From: Rallus limicola
Lineage: Eukaryota; Chordata; Aves; Gruiformes; Rallidae
Length of the DNA: 64,000 nucleotides
Assembly (NCBI GenBank): GCA_022605955.1
Contig: JAKCOZ010000015.1
Location: 3,663,287-3,727,286 of the forward strand
Direction: 5' to 3'
Shown: positions 45,349 through 57,300 of the stretch, in pieces
Position numbering within the stretch: the first letter of the stretch is position 1
Layout: the number at the start of each line of letters is the position of its first letter
Made by a program: the position numbers and the translations under genes
Notes under the pieces: generated by a model
Seen by the model: the letters and a program-made list of their open reading frames with translations, nothing else
Told to the model about the DNA's origin: nothing
Database searches by the model: none

Positions 45349-45740
45349 AGATACTCCTTATTCTGCAGCTGTACATCCCATTTCCCCCTCTTAAGCTTTG
45401 CATTTGTTTTCACCAAATTTCCTTTTGCTGATATCCAGTGCTCCCTTCAATTTCTCCAGGTGGCTCTGAGTTCTGATAATGCCATCCCCAAAGCACACCC
45501 AACCCCTCCTAGCTCAGTGTCACCTGCAAATTTTATAAGCCTATTTCCCATTCCCTTGCCTAAGTTATTAATGAAACTATTGAATAAAAGTAGGTCCAGG
45601 GCAGATCCCTGCAGGACCCCACTTGAGATGCCCTCCCAGTACAACAAAGAGCCATGATAACCATTCTTTGAGAGCTACGTGTCCAATCAAAATATCTTGA
45701 ATTTCCAACTTTACAAAAAGCTGATTTGGGGTATTTGATA
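45349..45740 (-). mobile_element. Ancient CR1/L3-like remnant, right half
   Basis: On the plus strand, AGCTTTGCATTTGTTTTCAC, GCTCAGTGTCACCTGCAAAT, AAGTTATTAATGAAACTATT and GGTCCAGGGCAGATCCCTGC follow the order of the amniote CR1/L3 consensus (tests of the form 'TGTCATCTGCAAA...TTAATGAA...GGGACAGATCCCTG'). Divergence is high, consistent with an insertion predating birds. Confidence 0.65.
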
Positions 45741-46134
45741 TGCAAAGGAGCTGGAGGCCAAAGGATAATTCAGTGAATAATTTAAAGCCTAAGAGGAGGT
45801 TTGAGGAAAAATCACAATCTGTTGGTGGATGATTTGCCAACAGACAGAGGAAGGAGAAGGCACTGAATGAGTTTGCTGGTACACGTGCCCAGCAGTGCTG
45901 CAGGAGGCCACCACACAGGCACTGCATTCTCCTCCTCAAACACATGCATGCACCTCTCTCTGATACTGCAAAGAAAACACCACTTCCAGCCATGAACCCC
46001 ATCACTGAGTTCCTCCCACCCCTATCAGCCTAGAGATCATCTTTATGCCACCCCTCAACAACACAGCTATCCTGCCATATATGTTAAGAGCATTATTTGC
46101 CAGGGCCTCCATATGAGGATCCCCAAATGTACTG

Positions 46135-46616
46135 AGAATCACAGGATCACAAGGTTGGAAAAGACCATCAAGTCCAACCATTCCCATCCTGAGCTAAACC
46201 AGATCCCTGGGCACCTCATCTGCCCTTTTTTAAACACACCCAGGGAAGGGGACTCAGCCCCCTCCCTGGGCAGCCTGTGCCACAGCCCCACAGCTCTGCC
46301 AGGGAAGAACTTTCCCCTCACATCTGCTCTGACCCTGCCCTGGCACAGCTTGAGCCCATTGCCCCTTGTCCCAGCTCCTGTCCCCTGGCTGAAGAGACCA
46401 GCGCCCACCTCTCTGCACCCTCCTGCCAGGGCAGGGGAGGTGGGGAGAAGGTCTCCCCTCAGCCTCCTCTTCTCCAGGCTCAACACCCTCAGCTGCTCCT
46501 CAGAGGATTTGCCCTCCAGCCCCTTCCCCAGCCTGGTTGCCCTTCTCTGGACTCACTCCAGGACCTCCATGTCCTTCTGATGTTGAGGAGCCCAGACCTG
46601 GACCCAGCACTCGACG
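46135..46616 (-). mobile_element. CR1 LINE 3' end, subfamily C
   Basis: The plus strand starts GAGAATCACAGGATCACAAG, then ATCAAGTCCAACCATTCCCA, GAAGAACTTTCCCCTCACAT and GGACCCAGCACTCGACG. It is the reverse-orientation counterpart of the copy at 15890. The 288-codon plus-strand frame that starts inside it (46277-47143) is antisense to CR1 and is not a gene. Confidence 0.92.
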
Positions 46617-49478
46617 TGTGGAATGTGCAGGAATTGATCCTCACAGCCTTAAGGGGTCAATCTGATCTCTGCACAACTGTCACCAACTTCTGCAGAAGCA
46701 GGACAGGCACCCTGAGATGGTATTCTAGTTTTTCAAGTGGGAGATGGAATGAGTTCAAGCAAGAAGTCCTCTGCCATGCAGGGCCTCATCAAGTCATGGG
46801 CTGTATAAGCAAAACTGAGTTTGGTTGCCTTACAACAGGAATAATGTTGTTACTGAATGTATGTCTGGAGATCCAGATCAACCGCTCCTGCTCCACAGTC
46901 CTGTGCATGGGCATGTCAACAAGTGGCTCCTGTGCTTTGGCTTCTCATGTGATGCTGGCAGCGCCAGCACACGACTCCCAGACCATAGCACAGGCACAAA
47001 AAGCCTTTGGCTTTATCTCTGGGAGTCCTGTGCTGGTGCTGATGTACTGGAGTGACCATGGCTGCCATTACTGGTGCTGTACTGGTGATACCAGCAATGT
47101 GCTACCCAAAATGAGCATCTACTTCGTTAGGAGCCAAAGCTAACCTAATGGCATAGCCTCCCAGCTTTTTTGAAAGCTATGCTCTTATTTTACCTCTTGG
47201 AGCTCCATTTCCACAGCACATTTACTGATGCACATCAGGAGAGCAAGGGAGGCCCCTTGCTTCCACCATGTTTGCACTCCTGTCGCACAGGATTAGAACT
47301 GGGCTCCTGGTCTCAAAGCCTGTCACAAAGCCAGGCTGGAAGCATAATGAATTAATAAAGAAGTGAATAGGTGTCAGCTTCATGAAGCACACGACCTGCA
47401 TAAATTTCACCCCGTGCAGCCACTTGTCATTTCCCACCCCCCTTGAGACCCCAAGGGCTGGTAACTCTTGCACATCACTCTGCCACCCATTGTACAGATG
47501 AAGGCTGGTGATAAAGCCTTCCTTCTCACTGCCTCCTCCTGCTTTAACAGATGCAGTCTGAGTGGAGGCTGAAGAGATCCCATCCCCCTCAGCAAAGAGA
47601 AGGTTACAGAGCGTAGGTCTTACTAAGGATTTTTCAAGATGCATGAATTATTTAAGTCCTTTATGATATAATGACAGACATATCAGGTTATTTGTTTATT
47701 CTGTCTATAATTCATGACTCTCTTGGGAGGTAAGACAGAAGTAGGATAGTTTGTTGCATCTTCTTGCTCATTCCAGTAAATCCTCATCATCAGATGGAAA
47801 GCTGAACCACCCCAAAAGATAAGCAGCCACACCATGTCGGATCTGCACTGTAGGCTGGAGAAGGAAGAGGGACTTTCTTCACAGCCTGGAGAAACAGTGA
47901 AGCTGTCACTCCAGTACATCAGGCTAGATGGCTAGAGGACAGACTGGCTAGCGTTTCTGTGTCATTCCACCAGTATGCTGTCATCCAAGAGGCATGCAAA
48001 CAGCTTTGCTATTAGATGCTGAGCTGCCCCGTGCTCCTGTGGTCACTACAAGGGCTGACCAAGCTGATGCAGGCTCCTGCAACACCTCTGGATAGTTCAC
48101 AACAGCCACCTCCTGGCTGTGCAAGTAGTAAGACACTGGACAAAGCAAAACAGTTCCCCTTGCTAGGGTTATCTGTGTAAAGAGTGTGGGCAAGATGCAA
48201 TAGAGGACTCTGATGTCCACCACAGCGGCAACCTGGAAATAAAGGATCGACTAGAGACCCTGACAAGAAAGAGCTTCCCACCTCGCTCCTGGTGATGCAA
48301 GGTTCTCTGTTCAATGCTACTCCCATCACCAAGGAGAATCACGCTACTCTGGAGAGCTGCAGCAACACACACATGCACCCAAGCCAAGAGCAGCATGCTG
48401 GGCAAGCCCCAGTGGCCAGGGGATGCCAGAGGACTGCTTTCAGCACCCACCCTCCCCACTGATCCCAACCAGCCAGATTAACCTGATCCCTAAGACACAA
48501 GCCCTGTTAAGGGGGCTGACAGAGAACTACTGACTACTCAGACCTCTGCTGAGTTCCTGTCTACAACCTCTCTTCTTAACAATAAAAGATATCATTAACC
48601 TCTGCCACAAAGACCTCCTGCTACATGAGCTATTTAGGGGCATCCATTGCCATTATTCTTCAGGCTCTTAACCACGTTAAGCCAACCCTCCTAGGGTTTC
48701 TGGAGTAGAGTCTCTCACAGCATCACAAGCAACATTCCTCAGGGGCTTTCTGGGTGTCACTGTCACGAGCTGCCTATCTAGTTAAATTTCCCATCTTAAC
48801 CAAACCCTCTCCCCACCATCCCCCTACCTGAGAAATTCCAGGCTCCTCAGAGAGCGTTGTAATCATTGTTATTATGAAGCACTTAGCGATGCTCACTCAT
48901 TGCATCTCTCCCCAGCCAAACACCCAGAACCCTGTTATTTCATATGCAGTCGCCTTCCTTTGCAGCTCTTCATTGTATTAGTTCCTTTCAGCAAGGAAAG
49001 GAAAAAAGAGGGGTGGGGGTGGAGAGCATTATAAAAAAAAAAAAATAAAGAATTGTTTACTGCATTTTATGCCATTACCTCACTACTTTGTGACACACAT
49101 CTAAAAGCTCAGCAAGACCTCATCCTGTTGCAAGGTAGTATCCAGGCAGGCACTGAGGCAGGGGTAGGGGAAGCACCAAGCCCAGTTTGGTTTTGTCCCA
49201 GTGCTGCTGCGACACTATGAGCACTACAGCAGCAGGGGTGAAACTGTCAGCTTTCTCAGGTCACCTCCTCTCTCCTTCTCTCTACACAGCTGGGACACAC
49301 ACTGCTTCCTTTCCTTTGAAAAGGATGCCAGCATATTGAAAAGAAGGTGACCAAACCACACTACAGGGTTTGCTGTACATGCTGAGGGCATCTGTCAGTC
49401 AGCCTCAGTTTCCCAAACTCCAACTTTTGGCACTAGAGAGGATATGACTCCTGCCCTGGAGCACCCCATGGATGGAGG
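46617..49478. other. Intron 1 unique sequence, nothing notable
   Basis: No gene or repeat family is recognised. An A-run lies at about 49032-49044. Confidence 0.55.
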
Positions 49479-50127
49479 ATCACAGGATCCCAGGGGCTGG
49501 AAGGGGCCTGGAGAGCTCCTGGGGTCCAACCCCCTGCCAAAGCAGCTCCCAGCTCATAGTGCACAGGGCGGCGTCCAGACGGGGCTGGAATCTCTCCAGA
49601 GATGGAGACTCCACACCCCCCTGGGCAGCCTGGCCCAGGGCTCCCTCACCCTCACTGGGGAAAAGTTCTTCCCCATGCTGGTGGGGAACTTCCTCTGCTC
49701 CAACTTGCAGCCATTGCCCCTTGTCCTGTCCCCACAGACACTGAAAAGGGGCTGCCCATTTCCCCCTGCATCCCATCCTTCAGAGAGTGATCAACATTCA
49801 TCAGGTCCCCCCTTAGTCTTCTCTTCTCCAGGCTGAACAGCCCCAGCTCCCTCAGCCTTTCCTCACAGGGGAGATGCTCCAGGCCCTTCAGCATCTTTGT
49901 GTCCCTCCTCTGGACTCTCTCCAGGAGATCCCTGTCCTTTTTATCCCAGAGAGCCCAGCACTGGACACAACACTCCAGGTGGGGCCAGGGCAGAGCAGAG
50001 GGGGAGGATCCCCTCCTGTGACTTGCTGGCCACACTCCTCCTGATGTCCCCCAGGATCCCATTGTCTCTCTCAGCCCCCAGTGCACACTGCTGGCTCATG
50101 GCCACCCTGTCATGTACCAGGATGCTG
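49479..50127 (-). mobile_element. CR1 LINE 3' portion, young subfamily A
   Basis: The plus strand starts ATCACAGGATCCCAGGGGCT and follows subfamily A through GTGCACACTGCTGGCTCATG to CCACCCTGTCATGTACCAGG. Relative to the copy at 14533 it lacks a few bases in GTGGGGCCTGAGCAGGGC. Confidence 0.93.
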
Positions 50128-50233
50128 TGCTGGAGCATGTTTAGGAATGAGGGGTTGGTGCAGCATCCTCAGGAGGTTCCCCTTCTCCCCCTCCCCGCCC
50201 CAATGCGGGAAAACATCACTCGTAACAAGCTGT

Positions 50234-50253
50234 CTTCCCTTTTAAAAGGGAAG
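50234..50253. other. 20-bp perfect palindrome
   Basis: CTTCCCTTTTAAAAGGGAAG is its own reverse complement. No associated element is seen. Confidence 0.95.
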
Positions 50254-50537
50254 GGTCACTACAAACCTCTTCTGGATCCTAAATACATCTGTGTGCCTTT
50301 CCTTGCCAGGTGCCTCAAGCTAACAACCCAGCAGTGCACCCACAACCTCACCTCACATTTCCCATGGTCACCACCCATGCTCCCTCACCACTGCACCAGC
50401 TGCAGAAGTGAAGCAATTGTCTCCAACCCAGACAGGCTTTCAGGGCAGAGGCAGAACTGCAGCTCAACCTCCTGTCGCTAAATCTGACCTTTGCCTTTGG
50501 AAGGCAGCGCTCGAAGAGGAAAGGGGGGAAAATTGCA

Positions 50538-50669
50538 CCCCTCCGTGGGTAGGCCGGGCCAGGGCTCCTGCGGGCCCTCACCCCTCCGTGGGTAGGCCGG
50601 GCCAGGGCTCCTGCGGGCCCTCACCCCTCCGTGGGTAGGCCGGGCCAGGGCTCCTGCGGGCCCTCACCC
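50538..50669. repeat. 43-bp GC-rich minisatellite, 3 perfect units
   Basis: Units at 50538, 50581 and 50624 begin CCCCTCCGTGGGTAGGCCGG and end GCTCCTGCGGGCCCTCA with no mismatch, followed by CCC of a fourth. The unit contains CpGs and GGCCGGGCC/GGGCCC palindromic pieces. Confidence 0.97.
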
Positions 50670-53600
50670 ATGAAATGCTCACATGGAACTGAAATCTAAG
50701 ATGCTGAGAGAACTCTCTCTTCTGCTTTTCCAAATGAGTATCGACATTAAACCCGAAAACATCTGACATCTGAAGAGCCCACAAACATAATGCCTGGGAC
50801 TCTGTGAGAGAGAAAATCCCAGTCTCTAATGTGGTCCTCTCAATAGGGCCCATGACATCACCAGCCCCGTTCTATTTAGAATAATGACTTCTTCCACACG
50901 CCAAGAGATTTGAAATTACCTGTGAAATATATTTCCCTAGGCACAGGCTCAAGAAGCATGTAAATTACCCAGCTTAATGGCCTCTAGAATTTCTCTTCAA
51001 GACACACACAGGGAGTGGGAAATGTTCAGATGGTATCTCAGGTACCGTCCGAGAGGATAAACATCCAAGAGATGGTCAGGAGCTAGTGCCTGACAGCTCA
51101 CCCAGGAACTGGTCCTACTGGGGAGTGGTTGCCACCAGGACACGAGGAGCAGAAGACATCCAATTCTAAATGAGTGCATTATCAGCACAAAAATGCAATT
51201 TTAAAGAGAGCATTTCTTGGGAAAGGTGCCTGACCATAATTTACACAGCACAAGTAGCCAATGCAGCTTCTGCAGCAGAGGGCACCCATTTAATTTGCAG
51301 AAGCCCAGTACTGACAATGCTAAGGACTCAGCACCAAGTCCTCTCCCCCTCTGCCTAACTGTACAGAGAACAGTGCTGCCCAAGCTTTGATGCCCAGGCA
51401 TTTTCCAGAGCCTAGTGTCCTTCAGAGAAGCTTTTAATCCACAAGGACAGATCCCGGTCTCTTAACACCAAAGAGAGGGATGTATACTGGAGTCCAAGTC
51501 CTCCTGGCCACATTTCCATTCCTGCAGTTGAATTTGATGTCTTCTTTGTACATAGCAAGAGAAACATCTACCCCAACATGAAGAGCATGAAGTCATTTGG
51601 AGGAACCCAAACGTGACCTGGGTTGCATTTCTGGGTCTGCTGCTGACAGAGGGGAGTCTCCAAAGCCTTAGTTTCACCAGCAAAATGAGCAATAGGCAAG
51701 TGCAAGCACTACTGCAAAGCCATGTGGAAAACCCTTGTAAGTGGTGGAAGATGGCAAACAGGACAAGATGCTCAGAGGGCAATGGGAAGGGAAGGCACAT
51801 GCCCAAGGGCACCGTGAAAGAATTACTTGTCTCCCCAGGGAACAAGCCTGAGGCACACAAGCTTTGCTCCTGATGCCAGCCAAGACTGACAGGTTGGTCA
51901 CTTTTCAATGTGTAGTGGACAGAAAGTAGGCCAGGAGATCAAACAGGGATAAAAGAACACCTGGAAGATGGACCTGGCAATGGAAAAATGGGCCAAATTC
52001 CTCAGCATACATCACCTCAGAGCAAAGGAGTAAGATAAGGTCTTTGCTGAAGGCTCTTCCAAAACGAGAATCTGCCCTCATTCTCAGCCACAAGCATCTT
52101 GCTAACCCACATACCTCCAGAAGCCAGGGTATCACAGCAAGATTAACACAGGAGGCATTTTAACAAACAACAGTTTCCAAGCTGATTTCCTCACTCACGA
52201 GCAGGCGACCAAGGGATGAAGCATGTCTGGACTCCTCACAGCTATCTGTGCTCAGGATTAACGCTACATCACTGCCAGGAATGCAAGCACACTGCTATTC
52301 AGAAACTATTAGAAGATAAATACTAAACCTGAACATCACAGGAGGAGGAAAAAAAATAAAGAGAGGAGAAGGAATGACATGGCAATAAATACTGCAGCCA
52401 AGCCAAATGAGGAAGCAAGGTTAATTTCATGGGGGAAGTGAGAAAAAAATACTATATATACACCTGGAATAGCCCTTGCTTTGCTTGTGGGATCTGGGCT
52501 CCTGTGGTGTGAAGTTCACAAACTTCCAAATGCCTCGGCAAGGTGCGGTGCAGCCAGTGCTGCAGGTTGGCTGCTCTGGTGCAGGATGAAACAGAGCTCT
52601 ACACCACCAATTCCACCCAGCCCCAGAAGCACCAGGCTTTGCACATGAATCCTTCACCCAACAAGGGACGTGTGTCGTTAAATAGAGAGACTGCAGCTAT
52701 GAGCATCATTTGTGGCCCCTCAGGTAATGCAACTGCTAGAATGTCTCATCCGCAGCCCATAGCAGGTCCTGTTTCTACTCATCACCACCCTGCAATCACT
52801 GCTACCTATCCATCAAAACAGGCACCATGTACTAAACCTTTCATTCCTGGAGCTGCCTGGCTTTCTCTGGAAGAAACATCACACAAAAGAGCCCTCATGC
52901 TCTCCCCTGGGACCTGACAACATCCAGCATGGCACCAACATAGCGAGAAGTGGATTTAACTAAGAACAGAAGTCAAGTATTATGCAAGCTACCATAAACA
53001 CACCACATCTTTCTTTCCTGGCACGTGGCAAACCCAGCCTTCCACCAGCCAGCTGTGACTCCAGAGCACAGGACAGGTCTGGCAGCCACTTCCTAATGAG
53101 AACACAGCCACGCAATCAGTTGCCCAAGAGTCACCAAATAAGTGACATTTATTAAGTGGCCCTTATAATATAAAAAAGGCAGCTTTCAGCACACATAATC
53201 ACATTCATAACCGGCCCAACCCAGCAATGCTTCCAGCACAAGGCTCTACTTGGAGTGGATTCAAGAGGAAAAAAATAACCAAAGAAAAAAAGGCAGGAAA
53301 AGAAGATTCCCACGCATCAGCCTTGCCACTGGCAACGCTTCCCACAGCGCAGAGTGCTGGCCTCAGGACACAGCCTCACCTCCAGCCAGGTAACCCTGTG
53401 CCTGCTCGAGCCAGCTCCACGCTGCCCAGGCTGTCAGGACAGGGCAGCAAAAAGAACTAAGTTAAAAATGGTAGGAACCAGCTCAGCTTCACCCTCAAGG
53501 GTGAAGGGAGACCTCATGCCAAGACCTTTTGTACCTGCCTCCTCCATCTTTTCGTCTGGGCAGGGAGAAGATGAGGGGATGAGCTTGATCTGTGGAAAGA

Positions 53601-54122
53601 TCCACTTCTCACTGGGGGGGGGAAAGAGAAGCCCCAGCCCCTGGCAGGCAGCAGGACAGAGCTGGTTTGATTTTTCTCTAAAAAGACTAGATCAAAACAA
53701 ATAAACATTGTGAGGAGCAAGTGACACAGAAAGCTTCAATTTAGCCTTAAGATGATGGGTAAAAAGGAGGTATTGATGTCAGAAATGCCAACACAACATT
53801 TCTGTTGCTGGGTCAAACAGGCAGGCAGGTGCTAAATGGGGTTATTTAGAAACTGGGACCAAAGCATGAGGAGATAGTAGATGTGTTAGATGTGTTTCTT
53901 TCCTCCATCTCACAATAAAAATCACGTTAGAAACAACCACAGCCACTGCACTACTTACAAGGGAAAAGACGAAGGCCTGAAAGTTGTCCTCTGCATAATC
54001 CCACAGCATCATTACATCAGGGATTAATTTGGCCCAGCATCAAAAATTTCTGTGATGCTCCTCAGCTTTTAAACCTACCAGCCATAGCAAAGTATGGCAA
54101 GCAAGACTGACACCAGCAAATT
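50670..54122. other. Intron 1 unique sequence, nothing notable
   Basis: No gene, RNA gene or repeat family is recognised. Reading frames are short and unsupported. Confidence 0.55.
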
Positions 54123-54330
54123 CTTAGAATCCTGGGATCTCCTGAGGTGGAAGGGACCCACAAGGACCATTGAGTCCAACCCCAGGCTCCACATAGGATG
54201 AGCCAAGTCAGGGCACAAAACTGAGTGCACTGTCCAGGTGCTTCTTGACCTCAGCCAAGCTTGGGGCTGAGGCCACTTCCCTGGGGAGCCTGTGCCAGTG
54301 CTCGACCCCCCCCCCCCTCCCAGTAAACAG
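54123..54330 (-). mobile_element. CR1 LINE fragment, older subfamily
   Basis: On the plus strand, AGAATCCTGGGATCTCCTGA, GTGGAAGGGACCCACAAGGA and CCATTGAGTCCAACCCCAGG, then GGCCACTTCCCTGGGGAGCC. It is the reverse of a CR1-F-like 3' end. Similarity fades after the C-run at about 54306-54319. Confidence 0.85.
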
Positions 54331-57300
54331 CCTTCTGCATCATGACAAGCCCAACACCAGGAGGAATGGCTTGGTCACGAGGAGCCCCACAGCACCCAGC
54401 CAAGGTGGGGGAGGAGGGCTGGGAAACATCCCTGCCAGTGCACAGAGGAGCCCTCTTCAGCTGATGCTCTTTTGGTCTGTGCTCTTGGAGGTGCTGCCAT
54501 TCTGTGGGAGGCAAAATAATGTCATCAATTTAGTCACTGATGGGCAATTAAGATTTCCCAACAAACAAAACCAGAATAAATAAAACCCAAGAGCTGCACC
54601 AAGAGAAAAATATTGATTTTTAGATTTTTTTTTTCCCCCCCCACACTCATGTAACCTCCCCTCCTTCCCAGAGCAGGCAGAGAAGGGGAAAGCAGAGTAC
54701 CCACCAAGGTGGGACACATGCCTAGCTCACTGTCCTGAAACTCTTTTCAGCTTGCAGGTCTTGAATAATTCAATGCTGATTCTTCCACCCATTCTTCCCC
54801 TGGTCTGCACAGCACGCTGCTGCAGAAGGTTTACTTTTACCCAGGCAATGGGCATCCCTCCCTCTGCAGAGATCCAGAAAGCACATGAGCCCACACAATA
54901 TGGAGCAATAAAAAGATGTTCAAGCACACACAGCCCAGAGTCTGACTAAGTCTCCAGCACCTGATTGTGCTGAATATTAGGTGCTTTGCTTGGCTTAAGC
55001 CTGTCTCTATTCTGGCATCCCTGCTACAGCTGCCAAAAACTCAACTGTGAAACCCACCATGCATTAGGAAGACACTGCATTCATGCTCCTCACTGTGTCA
55101 TACTGTGCTTGCTGGCCACAATAATGAGATATTATTACAGAAAACTCAATAGAGATGAGAATTCAAACACAAGAACCTCTCTGATTCAACAGAAATTAAA
55201 TCAGTGAGAGTTTTATACATTTTTGAAGCATAAGTAGCTTATATGAGGTCAAGTCTGAAAAATATTTAGAAAATAGGCCTCTCTTTGTTTTCTTACTTGG
55301 TGGGTGAATGTGGACTCAGACTTTGGCTACTGGATTCTTCTGGACTGAGGAATACTGAGTGCCCACTGGAGAAGAGACAGACTGACAGCAAACAGCTCGC
55401 GACAAGAGAAGTCTCAGGCCCCAGCCCTGCTATGAGCTGAAAGGCACTGGCATTTATAAAGAGAGTCACACCCTCATTTGTCACTCCAACCAAGATGGAT
55501 ACAACACTCTCCCTGTTCTTCCCACCAATTTAACAGTTTAAGGGGTAACTTTGTGCTTGGAAGACCCAGAGGCTCAGAAGCCTGGAAGCGTGGGGGAGGG
55601 TCTGTTTACACCACAAACCTGCACCGTGGCTGCTGTGCCAATGGACTTAAGCTCTGAAAAGGTGTCCCAGCAGGGACAGGGACAAGCCAGCACACTGCCA
55701 CCAGGACCCCAGCTCTTACTGCCCTCGCTCCCTATGCTGGGTAACACCAACTTAGCCTGGGATACACATGATCCATGGGAGTGTTCTCACTGAGCAACCT
55801 CTCCCCCCTCCCAGTCCACCTAGCTTGATACTGCAGTTGGTGGAACTCCGGTTAGGAGACCTCAACGGAAGGAGGCTACACTCTAAAGAAAGCACCCCTG
55901 CAAGGAGCATCCCTACAGATAGGAAGCCACCAGCATTTCAGTCATGAGATTTCACCCTTCCCTGTCCTTGCATGTATACACCCCATCTTTTTCCCCCCAC
56001 CCTCCACTGAAGCACAAGTTGCTTTCTAACACTACACAGATATTTGCTCCAGTGCACAGCATGATCTAACTAATTCACACTCCATTGCTCTGCACACCTC
56101 ATCATTTGCACGTGAAAACAGCAGCCACTCTCTACCCCTCTGCTCTGAGCCCGTTTCTTCTTCCTCCTCCTCCATTCCCCACCTCCTGTACCTTCTCAGC
56201 AAAACTACTAGGAGAGCTGCAGTGAAGAGGCTCACATTACATGGACTTCATTGCTTTTACAAAATTTACTAGCACGCTGTAAAGCCTCATAAATAATTCA
56301 ATATAGACAACCTTTGTCAGGTAAATGAACGTGCCTTCTGTAATCCATCACCCCGGGTTTGAGCCATACACGTAGGCACAACCCATACTCACTCCTGAAT
56401 TCCCCACGCCTCAGTGTGGAACAGGGTGGCAGACCAGTTTCGTCACCAGCAGAACCCAAGGAGACCCAAAGTCTGTCCAGGGCTTCAGTGGATTTGTAAC
56501 AGATACTCACTGGTGCAAAAGTAGCTCCAGCCTGGTCCACAGAAAAGACCAGATTCATTCCGACCCTTCATGGGCCTGTGGTGTGGGGGGGACAGGCAGG
56601 ACACTCATTCATGTTAAAGATTTCCTTTTCATTGTAAGGGCTTCAGGGATTTTTTGATGTGCAGCAGAGCTAACCATCAGGTCACATCCCCATCCCCTAC
56701 TCCTCAAGTTTAACTCTGTGCACTCCAGTGGTGTTACCACACAAAGGCTCATTAGAGACACAAACTCAACTTCTGCTTTGGCAACTGTGCCCAAGGCTTT
56801 ATCATCACCAGAGCTATTGCAATAAATGGTTTCTATCCCTATTCAGCACCCAATCTGATTACTATCAGCAATTACCTCCTCTGAAGTTCTCTGCTTCAAC
56901 CAGAGCAGAGGGGAGGAGGCCTCGTTATGGTTCTCCGGAAAGGCAACCTCACCAGGCCCTGGGAGAAGGGGTGCTGCACAACAGCTCCCAGGCTATTCCC
57001 ACCAAACTGAGCAGCAGCTTCTGAGGAGTCAGCACAGCAGCCTCATCACAGGCAAGAACAACCACCTTGTGCAGAGTTAATGAGCAGATAACAGAAACCA
57101 CAGAGCGTGCAGCCTTTGTGGGGCCTAAGCACCTTTCAGATCCTGCGTCGCTAGGCCTGCAGCCCCTTCACCCATCACAAGCTCATGTGGCTAAATATCC
57201 TGATCTCTCACACACTGGTCGATGCAAGAAAGGCTATGCTCTACAGTGGGAGAACGAATCCTTTGCACTGGGTAAACACCTTTTATTTCTTATGATACTT

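Noticed and set aside
46277..47143. 288-codon plus-strand frame
   Set aside because: It begins antisense inside a CR1 copy and continues into unique intron sequence without a domain.
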